DNA of 64,000 nt from Escarpia spicata (taxonomy: Eukaryota > Annelida > Polychaeta > Sabellida > Siboglinidae). The translations under genes and the position numbers were made by a program. The notes beneath the pieces are model-generated. The model saw nothing but the letters and a program-made list of their open reading frames with translations, searched no databases and had not been told where the DNA came from. Location: NCBI GenBank assembly GCA_963995525.1, contig OZ023213.1, positions 37,862,571 through 37,926,570 of the forward strand, read 5' to 3'. Shown here in pieces: positions 23,148-35,249 of this stretch. The stretch's first letter is position 1; each line of letters begins with the position of its first letter.

Positions 23148-24973
23148 TTAGTTCCTCCTGTTCCTTTCGGGACATCGGGCGACGAGCTTTCTCCATCTAC
23201 TACGGTCTTTCGCAATTTCTTTGGCCTCATTCCAGGTGATTTCCATTTCTGCCAGATCTTCTTTAAACGTCTTGCGCCAGGTCTTAGTCGGCCTTCCTCT
23301 CCTTCTGTTTCCATCTTCAGGCACCCATTCCATTTCTACATGTGCAGTTCTCTCTCTTGGTAGGCGTAGGATATGGCCCACTAGTCTTTGTCGTCGAGAA
23401 TTAACTATGTAATGCAGGCTATCCAGACCTGCCTTCCTCATCACTTCTTCATTGGTGATGTGCTCTCTCCACGATATGCCCAATATGAACCGGGGACATC
23501 GTCGGTGAAATATGTCTAGTTTTTTATATATTCGCCGTATTCTTCCACGTTTCACAGGCATATAGCGCTGTTGGTATTACGATTGACATGTCAAGACGTA
23601 GTTTTATGTCCTTTCTGGTGGTGGTACTGGACCATATTGGACGTAGTCTTTGGAACACTGTTGATGCCTTGCCTATCCTCGCTCGTACATCTACTTCCGC
23701 GTCGCCTTTCCTAGAGATGTAGCTTCCGAGGTAAGGGACGTTCTTGACGCATTGCAACTCTTGCTGACCGATCGAAATGTGGGGGTCAGATCCATCACCA
23801 ACAGATAATGTTTTTGTCTTCCCATAGCTGATTCGTAAATCTCTCCATTTTCGTTTAAATTATTGGTCACCTTTTGCAGGATCTCCGGCGTGTGGCTGAG
23901 CAGTGCAATATCATCGGCAAAGTCAAGGTCTATCAACCTATTATTTTTCCAAAGTTCGGATCTTTCATCGTTTTCCTCATGGTGAAGTCGATAACAACAA
24001 CAAAGAGGAAAAGGGACAGGATGCAATCTTGACGTACACCTGTCTCTATATCGAACATGTCTGTGTAGCCATCGTTGGTCTTGATGCAGCAGTTGGTGTT
24101 TCGGTATAGCTATTTGAAAATGTCTATACATTTGCTTGGTATGCCGTATAGCTTCAGGATTTGCCATAGCGATTCTCTGTGGACACTGTCGAAAGCCTTC
24201 TTAAAGTCAATGAAATTGATTAAAAGAGGTATCTGGAACTCTGCTTTGTTCGATGATGTTTCGCAATGTGAAGATCTGCTCACAGCATGACCTTCTTCTT
24301 CGAAAACCAGCTTGTTCCTCCCGGAGGCGTTGGTCAACTGCTGTATTCAGCCGGTTTAGGATCTGCAGAACACTTTTCCAGGTACTGACATCAATGTTAT
24401 TCCTCGCCAGTTATTGCAATCGCTCAGACACCCCTTCTTTGGTAACGTCACGATCACTCCTCGTCTCCAATCATCAGGAACTTCCTCCTCAGACCAGATC
24501 AGATTGAACAAGTATGTTAACTCGTCTACAACCCCGTCCTTGCCATGTTTCAATAGTTCGGCCGATACTTCATCAAGGCCCGCTGCCTTATTGTTCTTGA
24601 GGCTATCGATGGCTTTGGAGACTTCTGCCCTGGTGATGTCATTGGTGATGACATCAAGCTCTTTTGTGTTTGGTTCCTGTTCGAAGTTGAAGAGTGTGGT
24701 TGGTGTTGGTTGATTTAGTACTTCTCGGAAGTGTTCAATCCACCTCGTGGCTTGTTCCTCATTTGTTAGAAGCACTCTGCCATCTTTGTCTTTTATTGGT
24801 ATGTTGGAATTGCGTTTCGCGGTAGTTAGCTCTCTCACAATCCTATACAGCGTTTTCGAGTCATTCCGTTCTGCTGCTGTTTGTGCTTCTTTACCTTTCT
24901 CTTCTAACCATTTCCTCTTATCTGTCCAACAGCTCTTTTTTACTTTTTTTGTCCAGTTTCCTGTATTCCTCAT
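23148..24973 (-). pseudogene. RTE reverse transcriptase
   Basis: Segments in order on the minus strand: KTLYRIVRELTTAKRN, GLDEVSAELLKHGKDG, GVIVTLPKKGCLSDCNNWRG (24973-24356); INFIDFKKAFDSVHRESLW (24252-24190, motif A); LIDLDFADDIALLSHTPE (about 23940-23880, catalytic loop intact); VPYLGSYISRKGDAEVDVRA; WREHITNEEVMRKAGL and RRRGRPTKTWRKTFKEDLAE (23561-23148). At least four frame breaks separate the segments. Confidence 0.9.
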
Positions 24974-25820
24974 GTGATGATCTCCATTGTTGGATGTCTC
25001 TAGCTGCTTGATCTCTTCTGATCTTCATATCCTTCCTTTTATTAATCAGTTTCCACGAGTCTCCGGTAATCCACTGTTCTCTGTTGGACTCTCTTCTCCT
25101 TCCTAACACTACACTCGCGCTCTCCTTTACGGCTTGGAAGAACAGCTGCCATTGCTCTTCTAAGTTGGTTGAGTGTTGTAGCGCTTGGAATCTGTTCTTA
25201 GTTTCCTCGTAGAATTGTTTTGATGTGTCTGTGTTCTTTAAGTTATCTGTCGCATATGGCCTGACCGTCTTCACCGTCTTGACTCTCTTTAACTTCAAGC
25301 AGATCTTACTAATCACAAGGTTGTGGTCAGAGCCAACATCTGCCCCTCTGTAGGTTCGGATGTCCTGTAGAGGTGTACGCCATCTACTACTAATGCAGAT
25401 GTAATCAATCTCATTCGATGTATTGCCATCTGGTGAGATCCAGGTTTTCTTGTGAATGCGTTTATGTATGAAGAAGGTGTTGCCAATGGTAATACCACTG
25501 GCGGTGCTCATCGAGAGCAATCGTTCACTGTTATCATTCGTTTTTCCAGCTGAACCGTTAGGTCCAACCGTAGTATACATTTCTCTTCTGTCTCCATCCA
25601 GCTTCGCGTTAAAGTCTCCTACCACCACTTTTATGTCAAAGCTTGGTATCTCGTCAAGCCCGTTCTGGAGTTGGTCGTAAAAGGTGTCCCTTTTCTCGTC
25701 TGTGGCGACTTCGGTTGGGGCATATACTTGCACTACGGTGACTTTGACATGTCTGGTGTTGAACCTCGCTGTGATGATGCGTTCACTAACTGGCTTCCAC
25801 CCTATCAGTGCTTTTATAGC
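24918..25820 (-). pseudogene. RTE endonuclease, N-truncated
   Basis: The frame reads ARFNTRHVKVTVVQVYAPTE, KVVVGDFNAKLDG (GDFN intact), GNTFFIHKRIHKKTWISPDG, NEIDYICISSRWR, GADVGSDHNLVISK (SDH intact), then a charged linker to 24918. The first part of the endonuclease with its catalytic Glu is missing, so the enzyme cannot be complete. Confidence 0.9.
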
Positions 25821-25997
25821 ATTCTTATTCAGAAAAAAAAAGCTTCAACCGGTTCATTCAACGATTCATCAGTCATGATAAGACAATACAGGTCATACAC
25901 AGTTTTATCGCATGGATAGTTTTTCGGTCTGCATGCGTCAATGCAGGTTTGAACCGCATCATGTTCAACAGGACACATGTAGTCTACAGCTCCGTAC

Positions 25998-26490
25998 ACC
26001 TGGGCGATTCCATATCAGATCAATCACTAAAAATCTCACCATCTCTGATTATGCTGGCATGCCAATTGGAATATGCCACACAAACAGCCATGCCAAATTT
26101 AAGAAAATTGGGGTGTATAGTTTTCGAGTTATAGGCCCTCAAAAAAATTGCAATTTGTTCAAAAAAAAATTGATCGCCGTTTTGTATCACTCCGCGACCC
26201 ATAACTTCAGTAATAATAGTGCTAGACTACTAAATGTTACATTTCTGGAAAGGTCTCATTTAACTGCATCTAGTGGACATGGAATCAGATAACTGAATAA
26301 TGAGTATATTAATAATAATTTAAAACATCCAAGTACATGCAATTGTTGTGACCTGTGACCCCCCCGTGAAAAAACCTCCAAACTGGTTGAACCAAAAATA
26401 CATTCATTATATAGAACAGTATGTAACCCAAATATGCTGAAAAAATCAGAAAGGGCACTCTTTGGGTTACTAAGATACAATCAAAATAGC
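25998..26490 (+). repeat. Left terminal inverted repeat
   Basis: About 490 bases. Its match to the right arm is strong over 26221-26290 and 26340-26475 and at the outer 25 bases. About 130 bases (26030-26200) are missing from the right arm. The outer boundary is set where similarity to the other arm ends. Confidence 0.8.
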
Positions 26491-27509
26491 ATGTATATAC
26501 ACCCCGTATATGAAAAGTGCACTCTAATTATAATGCTTGTTATCAAGTCATTATGTACACCAAATGTGTTTGCATACTAAAAATGTCACTGTCAGTCAGG
26601 TATGTTTTAGTGAAACTAGATAATTTTCATGTAAAACCGGTCTAGATAATTAACTCTCTTTATACATTGCATTATAATTAGAACCAATATTATAACACCA
26701 ACTCAAGCTGGTTATGCATTGATGCAATTTATTACCAGTACATTTTTTATGTATTGGTATAAACCTTAACAAATTATTTAAAAAATAGAAGTTAATTAAT
26801 TTTTAACCATTCCTCCACTTGGTCAAAGTCATGACTGTTACTATCAGACTAACTGAAATGTTCATAGTCTCGAGTGCAATGCAGGTACACGAATTCCTCA
26901 TTCACAGTGTAACAGCTTGTTGTCCCATCAATCCTTTTACACAGCCTGCAACGCAAATACTTAGTAATGGTAAGGGGCATGGAAATATCATTTATTAGAT
27001 AATTCACATAGTATCAAACTATAAGTATATTCAGTATTGCCCTGTAGTGTTTTGTAGCATATTTAGATTCTCTAGAGGGTTGGATAGACCGAATCACTCA
27101 TTATTTGGCCATGCTACAATGTGAGGACGAAACACTAAATAAAATTATCCCAAAATACCCCATGGCCCAGTAGGCCCCCTAATTACACCATTGTATATTA
27201 TAATAATGAAATGTTATAGAGCGGCGGTATCCACCGTAGAGGTACTCATGGCAAGGCAGGCAAGCGCCATGAGCACCTTTATTATCAATATAATAAAAAT
27301 ATATAATAGCAATTATCCAGTCTTTGGGACTGGTTAACGAAAAATATTCATTCATATAATTATACTAATACTATATGATATATATAGCATATATATATTA
27401 TATATGTTATCATATATAAGACTGGATACTTGCTATCATATATATATATATATATATATGATATATACCACTCACCACTGCCTATAGCCAGCCAGTACTA
27501 AACAAAGGA

Positions 27510-27853
27510 TTATTCTATAGTGGTATAATTTTGGATTACCTTGTTCATAAGAATAGCGTCTTTCATTTCTGATGCATTGAGTTGATAGACTCGCCTGGTT
27601 GAAGTCAGTGGTTTGACAATGGTCAAAATCTGATCTTGACCAACGATCAGCTCATCAAGGCATCTTGAGAAGGTGAAGGAAGGTAAAGGTCCGGCTGGAT
27701 GAAGAAAGCTGACTTGTGCTTCATTGGTTTCAGACATCACCTTCAACACGTAGGCTAGCCACCGGTTGTCATCAGACATTTATGTAATGTATGATCCGTC
27801 AATATCAGCCACTCCTAAGAGTTCTCGTTAATTTGTAATCTTCACGATCTCCT
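27510..27853 (-). pseudogene. Transposase-like protein, C-terminal part
   Basis: The minus strand reads LLGVADIDGSYIT, a stop, then MSDDNRWLAYVLKVMSETNE, VSFLHPAGPLPSFTFSRCLD and TSTRRVYQLNASEM. This agrees with the C-terminal end of the same uncharacterised protein family as the pieces at 33612-35115: a small domain ending in V-(S/N)-F-x-H-P-x-G-P-x-x-S-F, then a T-x-x-x-x-Y-x-L end. It lies outside the nested LTR element, on the far side from the rest of the gene, so insertion split the gene. Confidence 0.7.
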
Positions 27854-28877
27854 TGTAAAGTTGTTGTCCCCTCCGTCTTCCTTCCTTCCTTCCTTCAGTT
27901 GGGCGGTACGCAAATGGCTTAAGAAGACCGGAGCCTTACCTCGGGTATGTCGCTCGCCAAGCCGTGTACATCATCGTGCTGTGGTGATGCATTGTCCCCT
28001 CACGGCTAAGGGTGTATTTGTTTGTCAATGAAATTGAACAAACAAGCGTTCCAGGTTCGTCACGAATATATATGTTTTATTCATCAGTAGAAACTTCAGA
28101 CACGATGTCCGTACAACGTTTGCACATTCATGTGCGCCGACAGTTCAACTCTATTTTACATTTAAAGTGTCCGTGGGTTTTTGAAGATCGAACGATAAAG
28201 CAATATATAAACCACCGTGGTTTATATTTGCCGAAATTTTGATAAGTCTAAACTGTGGGAAACATTTTCCTAGTTTCCCGTGGAGAGCGTCAACGTGTCT
28301 CTTCGTCTGGGTTCATTGCCGCCCTCCTCGTAATTCCAAAAATAGTTCCCTTTTAAACAAACTGGCTTGGCCTCAAGCCAAGTCCGGGAATTGTCTTTAA
28401 ACCGTAAGGGATCGAAACGCATAGTATGAAATTTGTAGAATTATGGCTCTACGCATGCGTGTTTTTATGTCGTCATACTATGGGGATGAGGGTGCTCACT
28501 CACGTGAGGGGGGTCTGCATTTATTTGCATAATTTCATCTTTCCGGTTCGATCTTAAAACCAGGACATGGTCACGAAGTGAATCTAAGGTCAGGCCAATG
28601 TCTGCACCAAATTCCAGTCATGACTCTTATCTGTCAACTACATTCTGTTCCGGTAGACACCAAGAACTACGCCTACAGACGCGAAAATAAACAAATCGTT
28701 CAAACCTTGTTGCTTTAGAAACGCGCCCACAGTGACGGCAACCATATGCTTGCCTTGTGCAGCATTCTTTTATATAATGCTTTTATATAACGCGAATCTG
28801 GATTTTCTATCCTAGTCTTTCTCTGATAAATAATAATAATAGTAATTAACTAAATTAGCCACTGCAGGTCTGTTACA
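27854..28877 (-). repeat. 3' LTR (minus-strand element)
   Basis: A copy of about 1,024 bases, nearly identical to 31902-33611 outside the insert. Confidence 0.8.
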
Positions 28878-31400
28878 TACCATACACACTTCTAGTTTAA
28901 AATACATTTTTAAACTCACAATAAACTAACAAAAGATCCTGCAGGATACTATCGTTATATGGCTAATTTGCTAAACATGCGCATACATATATCTTACTAA
29001 CCTCTGGCCTCTTACAGCTCGCTTTGAGATTAGCTAAATGGCATCCGTAAAAGATGTCTTCCAACTCTAACAATAAAATTGAACGTATTCCATATGAGCG
29101 TAAGCAATACATATATGTCTAAATGACCTTCAAGTGTTATCGGTCTTATACGCGCCGATATTCGCAACATGCACATAATAATGGCAATCAAGGTAATAAA
29201 ACATGCTTAGTAGTTTTAATACGACATCATGTTAACATAATAACCAATCTGTAATACTCAAGCAGTATAATATTTCGGTACCTTTGCTAAATAACATGTA
29301 CAATCAAAAGTATAAAACATGCACATACTTTTATATTTGTGACCGTGTAATCATTCTGATCACATTTGTCATCAATGTGGTCTTAGTTACCCTCTACTAA
29401 AACCGTTTGAGTAACCGTGTTACTCTCTTTTAACTTCTTTATCTCCCTCGTTGGATGCCTATCCATTAACAGAAGCTCTTTCAGTGTCTTTAGACTACCG
29501 CATTTATATTCGTGACCGTGTAATTATTCTGATCACATTTGTCATCAATGTGGTCTTAGTTACCTTCTACTAAAACCGTTTGAGTAACAGTGTTACTCTC
29601 TTTTAACTTCTTTTTCTTCCTCGTTGGATGCCTATCCATTAACAGAAGCTCTTTCGGTGTCCTTAGACTACCGCATGGAAACTGCATTTCCCTGTTTCCT
29701 TGTTGGAAAACCTGTTTTATCCAACAGCACAACTCTTTAGACGATTCTTGTAGTCCAGTAGCATTTGTTTTCGACTTCGCGTTTTTGTACAAACCTATCT
29801 TAAGGATATAGTCAGCGTAATGCCGTATTCCTAACGTTTTGTAAAACCGGAATAATTACCTGACCTTCCTTCCGAAAAAGTCTATAGACATAAACGTTGA
29901 AACATCACCTATAGTGATTTGAATTAAATGCTGTGTCTTTTAGTCGTTTAAATCCATTCAACTGATTCGGATTAGACTCTACTCAGAATCCATTCCCGCG
30001 GATCAATTTGCCTAGATCGGACGTCTCCATTTATGACCCGCTTTTGCAAACCTCCGATAATTAAATATTGGCGTCCCACCTATTTAATTGTCACAAATAT
30101 GCCTACCCGTATTGGTAACCACATCCTCGTTTCAATATGTGACCCGTTATCACGTTTAGACAATATCTGACCACAAAACATAGACCTTCTACGTTTTTAC
30201 GTCGCGTTGCTTACGCGATAACATTTACGTAACTTAATAAATTGGATGCACTGAAAAGTTCGAGACTCCTCGTAACTCTAACTTCACATTGCATCTACTA
30301 ACTCTTTCCTGGACATCCGCTCATCCTCACGCTAATATCTTGTTTTCTTCTACAATAAAACTCGACAACCACCGTTAGGTTGGCGCTCAACTCTTTCAAT
30401 CAGATTAATCTATAATTCTTACTTCAGTAAATTTCCGTGTTTGAATATTGGCCAAATATAATATGTAAACATTTCTCAGCTCAACGCAATATCTTTATTC
30501 TATTTCATAAAATTCGGATTAATCTTGTACCGATTTCTTGTTTTTAGAAATCCTTCAGCAATGAAAACAACCAGCCGAAAAAAGTTAACTGAATTTGTCA
30601 CGTTTAAATAGCTGCGGAAAATTTGGCATAACCAAATTCCTGGAGATACGTGCTCACAGCTTGCTTCCTGTTTGATTCACGTATTCCGCTACTTTGTAAT
30701 CTACCACAATTTCAGTAAACTTAGATCATTTTCAAAGCTTCAGAAGACACCAAGATTGTTCTATTTCGCTGGCGGCCCGCAGCAAACGAATATTGTTGTA
30801 AGTCTTAACATTTGTTTTAGTCACAGCTGGCCAATACAAATTCCAATAAATTTCTCACTGTTTACACCTAACATTTTTAGTCAATACTTTCTAGTCAATT
30901 TAAACTGATACAAACACTGTGCTAAATCTCAATTTCTCTTAGATAACGTCACTCTGTAATGCAGTCACCCGTTCATTGTTGTAACACTCCCTGTCACATC
31001 TAGTTAAATTGTATTTAAAGCAAATACCATCCGCTGGTGTTCTGTTGCTATTGGAAAGTAACTTTTAAGATGTAAACCCTTTTGATAATTTCTTTCTACT
31101 TTCGTCGAAACTATGCGTCTCTCTGCAAAACTATTTTAAACAATTCAGTCGAAATTTAATACAGTGCTCACGTACCTTTTTCCTTTCTAAATGATTCCTT
31201 TAAAACACTCTAATGTCAATTATCAAGTCCTTTTTCATCTTGATCCCCGTCGTGTAGGCTACGTGCTGTTTCGATACGGTCTCTGGACTGTTGAGTGTCG
31301 CTCGGTGTCGATTAGATTAGCCTACCTCGTGGCACGCGTCACGGTCGCCGTCAGTGTTGACACTGTCCCCGATTTCTTGCGGATCTTCATTGTTTGGTTT
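28878..31400. other. Non-coding interior of LTR element
   Basis: No gag, protease, RT or integrase motif seen on either strand. Minus-strand frames at 31812-31621 (MTKNDDAVLQLTSQ) and 31612-31406 (Arg/Glu-rich) sit where a gag start would be, but are not recognised. Confidence 0.5.
29341..29686. repeat. 173-bp tandem duplication inside LTR element
   Basis: GACCGTGTAATCATTCTGAT (29341) and GACCGTGTAATTATTCTGAT (29514) start two copies that agree at nearly all positions. Confidence 0.9.
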
Positions 31401-31782
31401 CGATTTCACGCGACCGTCCAGCTGTTTCGCCTTCGCTGCCGTCTGTCCACCGTCTCCTTGCCTCGTTGGCGGCACGCGCCGTCGATTTCCTTCCTCGCAT
31501 CTCGGCCAATCTCCGTTTTCTCGCGTTGGTCGTTCCGGCGCCGTTCGTCAATGTACGTAATGGTTCGGTCCTTCCCTTCCAATCTCCCTAACGTCCCGGA
31601 TAACCACAACATACATCTACTTAGTTCAGCATAGCAGCGGTTATCGTTTGGTCTGATATGGGAAAGCTGGTCCAGAAAGACCTACCTTTAAGAATGAATT
31701 CCGTCGATGTAATGTTTAACATCACCGTCGGAATGCGTGACACACGCCGACGATCGTTGTCGGTCTCGAGTTGACTCGTCAG

Positions 31783-31900
31783 TTGTAAGACTGCGTCGTC
31801 GTTTTTTGTCATACTGATCCTGGCGCACGCTCGCCAGTTGTAAAGTTGTAAGACTGCGTCGTCGTTTGTTTCTTTATACTGATCCTGGCGCGCTCGCCAG
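31783..31900 (-). repeat. Tandem repeat around the primer-binding site
   Basis: TTGTAAGACTGCGTCGTCGT occurs at 31783 and 31846 (63-base spacing), each followed by a GATCCTGGCGC...CTCGCCAG block. The primer-binding site and the LTR edge are therefore duplicated in tandem. Confidence 0.85.
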
Positions 31901-31901
31901 T

Positions 31902-33611
31902 TGTAAAGTTGTTGTCCCCTCCGTCTTCCTTCCTTCCTTCATTCAGTTGGGCGGTACGCAAATGGCTTAAGAAGACCGGAGCCTTACCTCGGGTATGTCG
32001 CTCGCCAAGCCGTGTGCATCATCGTGCTGTGGTGATGCATTGTCCCCTCACGGCTAAGGGTGTATTTGTTTGTCAATGAAATTGAACAAACAAGCGTTCC
32101 AGGTTCGTCACGAATATATATGTTTTATTCATCAGTAGAAACTTCAGACACGATGTCCGTACAACGTTTGCACATTCATGTGCGCCGACAGTTCAATTCT
32201 ATTTTACATTTAAGGTAGGTAGTATGGATTTAAAAAGTGATTTTTGAATTTTTTTGGAAAAGGACTTTCTTTGCTATTTATGTACTTTCATATCCTTACC
32301 TCAATATGCAGTTAGTATATTAGCTGAAAAAGTTATAAAAAGTGGCAATATTGAGGTTTCTTCGGATGGCTTTTGGCAGAATTTGGTTATAAAAATTACC
32401 TTATCATCGTTTTCTCGGAATACCATTTTTGCTGTGAGTACTTAAAGTTGCTGCGCTCTAGTAGAATAAATACTGGGTATAACTGCAAAACATTTTGCAC
32501 CGCAGTACCTAATGAGTATATCTACTGCATGAATTAAAAGAAATCATAATATATTTAATGGTTTCTGAATTATAGGCGTTAATTATGTGAAAAAGTTACA
32601 CAAAATAGGTTTTTTCGACGAAAAAATCTTTTTTCACGTAAACAACATAACATATCTGATTTATGTGATATTCATGCAGTAGATATGCATAACAGTAATC
32701 CCTGTGCTAAATTACAAGCTTGTAACTTGAATACATTTTTGGTTAGAGCGCGACCAAAAATACCTAATTTTCAATATTATGGCGGCCATATTGGATACCT
32801 AATTTGCATAATTTATGCAAAACATGAAAAAAAACTTAACTATGTTGGTATGTATATGCATACCAAATATGGTTGATCTGTGTTGAAAACTAAAGATTTT
32901 TGGTGTCCGTGGTTTTTGAAGATCGAACGATAAAGCAATATATAAACCACCGTGGTTTATATTTGCCGAAATTTGGGTACGTCTAAACTGTGGGAAACAT
33001 TTTCCTAGTTTCCCGTGGAGAGCGTCAACGTGTCTCTTCGTCTGGGTTCATTGCCGCCCTCCTCGTAATTCCAAAAATAGTTCCCTTTTAAACAAACTGG
33101 CTTGGCCTCAAGCCAAGTCCGGGAGTCGTCTTTAAACCGTAAGGGATCGAAACGCATAGTATGGAATTTGTAGAATTATGGCTCTACGCATGCGTGTTTT
33201 TATGTCGTCATACTATGGGGATGAGGGTGCTCACTCACGTGAGTGGGTCTGTATTTATTTGCATAATTTCATCTTTCCGGTTCGATCTTAAAACCAGGAC
33301 ATGGTCACGAAGTGAATCTAAGGTCAGGCCAATGTCTGCTCCAAATTCCAGTCATGACTCTTATCTGTCAACTACATTCTGTTCCGGTAGACACCAAGAA
33401 CTACGCCTACAGACGCGAAAATAAACAAATCGTTCAAATCTTGTTGCTTTAGAAACGCGCCCACAGTGACGGCAACCATATGCTTGCCTTGTGCAGCATT
33501 CTTTTATATAATGCTTTTATATAACGCGAATCTGGATTTTCTATTATAGTCTTTCTCTGATAACTAATAATAATAGTAATTAACTAAATTAGCCACTGCA
33601 GGTCTGTTACA
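31902..33611 (-). repeat. 5' LTR (minus-strand element) with 0.69-kb insert
   Basis: Collinear with the other LTR except for an extra segment at about 32213-32904 between ACATTTAA and GTGTCCGTGG. Confidence 0.8.
32213..32904. mobile_element. Unidentified insertion inside LTR
   Basis: About 690 bases present in one LTR and absent from the other. AT-rich, begins GGTAGGTAGTATGG. It codes nothing recognisable and has no obvious inverted ends. Confidence 0.7.
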
Positions 33612-35115
33612 TACTGTTCTGTGCCTGCTGAGAACTCGCGCACTTCCATCAAAGAACGTGATCCTCGAACGGGAACAAAAGGAGTGCAGTCGTTGTGTTC
33701 CTGTTACTGCAAAAGCATCAGCAAATCTGTTCCGTAATTTAACTTCTTCATCTGTGATTTCATCTGTGTCAACAAACATGACTTTGATGGACTGCAAGTT
33801 GCCAGAGGCCCACACAAACAAGTCCATTGGTGTCTGGATCAGGTCATCATATGGCTTTTGAAGGCTGGCTCTAGCAGCCAATCGTTTCACAGTGCCACCG
33901 ACACCATCATTCTGCAGTAACACCATCAAAGTCTTCTGCGTGGAAAATGGTGTTGGAGAAGTTCTATTATTGTACTGAGACGCAGCTCCATCCGAGAAAT
34001 AGTTGACATGGTGAAGATGCATGTTGTCACGCAGAAATGCTATCAGGTGACGTTGGTAGCAACGTGTGAATCATTGAGATGGAGATGACAACAAAGGTTT
34101 TGTGCTTGACTACTCCTTCTCCTCGATAGTACGCAACAAACATATGTATGGTTGCTTGGTCATTCGTCCAGTGGTAGCCCTGTGCAGCATCTTGCACAAC
34201 AAACAGATGTATGGTTGCTTGGTCATTCGTCCGGTGGTAGCCCTGTGCAGCATCTTGCACAACAAACAGATGTATGGTTGTTTGGTCATTCGTCCAGTGG
34301 TAGCCCTGTGCAGCATCTTGCACAACAAACAGATGTATGGTTGCTTGGTCATTCGTCCGGTGGTAGCCCTGTGCAGCATCTTGCACAACAAACAGATGTA
34401 TGGTTGCTTGGTCATTCGTCCAGTGGTAGCCCTGTGCAGCATCTTGCACAACAAACAGATGTATGGTTGCTTGGTCATTCGTCCGGTGGTAGCCCTGTGC
34501 AGCATCTTGCACAACAAACATATGTATGGTTGTTTGGTCATTCGTCCAGTGGTAGCCCTGTGCAGCATCTTGCACAACAAACAGATGTATGGTTGCTTGG
34601 TTATTCGTCCAGCGGTAGCCCTGTGCAGCATCTTGCACAACAAACAGATGTATGGTTGCTTGGTCATTCGTCCAGTGGTAGCCCTGTGCAGCATCTTGCA
34701 CAACAAACAGGTGTATGGATGCTTGGTCATTCGTCCAGCGGTAGCCCTGTGCAGCATCTTGCACAACAAATGAGTAATTCTCTGTAACATCACCACTCAC
34801 CAGTGATTATCACCTCTCCTTCAACCAACTGACTTTTCTTGTCTTTCAAGAAAGATGACTGCTGTTTCGTGATAAAATCATGACGTTTTAAGACCTCAAG
34901 ACTGTCCATCAAACAAACACATCTGTTTTTGATTGAAAGCTGTGTCCATTCTTGTTCGGTTAACCGAGGCCCATGTTTTATATTATGTAATTTCATCGAT
35001 GGCTAGATCATCAAGTGCGGCATGTAGACTCTCTTTCAAATGATCCTGTGTATGACAGTAGTCACTCTTCCCAAGGAAACATGAATTATACATATCTGGT
35101 ACTTGTATATTTAGT
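33612..35115 (-). pseudogene. Transposase-like protein, central part, with peptide repeats
   Basis: Minus-strand pieces in order: a Cys-containing segment (CFLGKSDYCHTQDHLKESLH, about 35090-35025), KRHDFITKQQSSFLKDKKSQ, GEVIITG then GDVTENYS (across a 7-bp duplication near 34793), ten peptide repeats (34770-34141), FVAYYRGEGVVKHKTFVVIS, RHLIAFLRDNMHLHHVNYFS followed by DGAASQYNN (33997-33960), DGVGGTVKRLAARASLQKPY, and FADAFAVTGTQRLHSF. I recall intact relatives in many animals annotated only as uncharacterised. Asp residues in GDxxENYSF and YFSDGAASQY suggest an RNase H-fold DDE enzyme (inference). The N-terminus and the stretch after QYNN are missing; shifts and stops are present. Confidence 0.7.
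34141..34770 (-). repeat. 63-bp x 10 coding minisatellite
   Basis: Ten head-to-tail 63-base copies, each coding 21 residues on the minus strand (FVVQDAAQGY...NDQATIHL). Single-copy relatives have this segment once, between the GDxxENYS motif and a following FV-x-YY. The six innermost copies alternate His-Trp and His-Arg variants, showing a 126-base higher-order unit. Several frames are open on both strands only because 63 is divisible by three and no unit has a stop. Confidence 0.95.
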
Positions 35116-35249
35116 ATAAGTAAAGTCATAGACTGGATACTTGCAAAGTGATAGCATAACAAAATATTATACAAAAAAAATAAGTGAGAATATACAAGCA
35201 CATATTGGCTCACAGAATGATACACATTTAGCGATGTTTTTAATGTGTA

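Larger units (their letters stand above)
23130..25835 (-). mobile_element. RTE-type LINE, 5' truncated
   Basis: The minus strand carries endonuclease (25835-25300), linker, RT (24973-23850) and a C-terminal domain (23757-23148), and ends in a short TAAG-like tail (CTAAGTAAGTAAGCC). It differs clearly from the RTE at 4889-11040. The 5' truncation lies just outside the left inverted repeat of the composite element at 25998. Confidence 0.9.
27854..33611 (-). mobile_element. LTR retrotransposon nested in the composite element
   Basis: Two direct copies (27854-28877 and 31902-33611, the latter with a 0.69-kb insert) start TGTAAC and end TTTACA on the minus strand. A primer-binding site (TGGCGAGCGCGCCAGGATC) lies two bases inside the 5' copy. 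Paired TATATAAAAG boxes near the minus-strand start and AATAAA near its end fit LTR polarity. The 3.0-kb interior has no recognisable gag or pol, so it is non-autonomous or heavily decayed. Flanking target duplications are not evident. Confidence 0.75.

Noticed and set aside
34102..34787. Plus-strand frames of over 200 codons across the 63-bp repeats
   Set aside because: The unit length is divisible by three and stop-free in several frames. Only the minus-strand frame continues into flanking conserved protein sequence.
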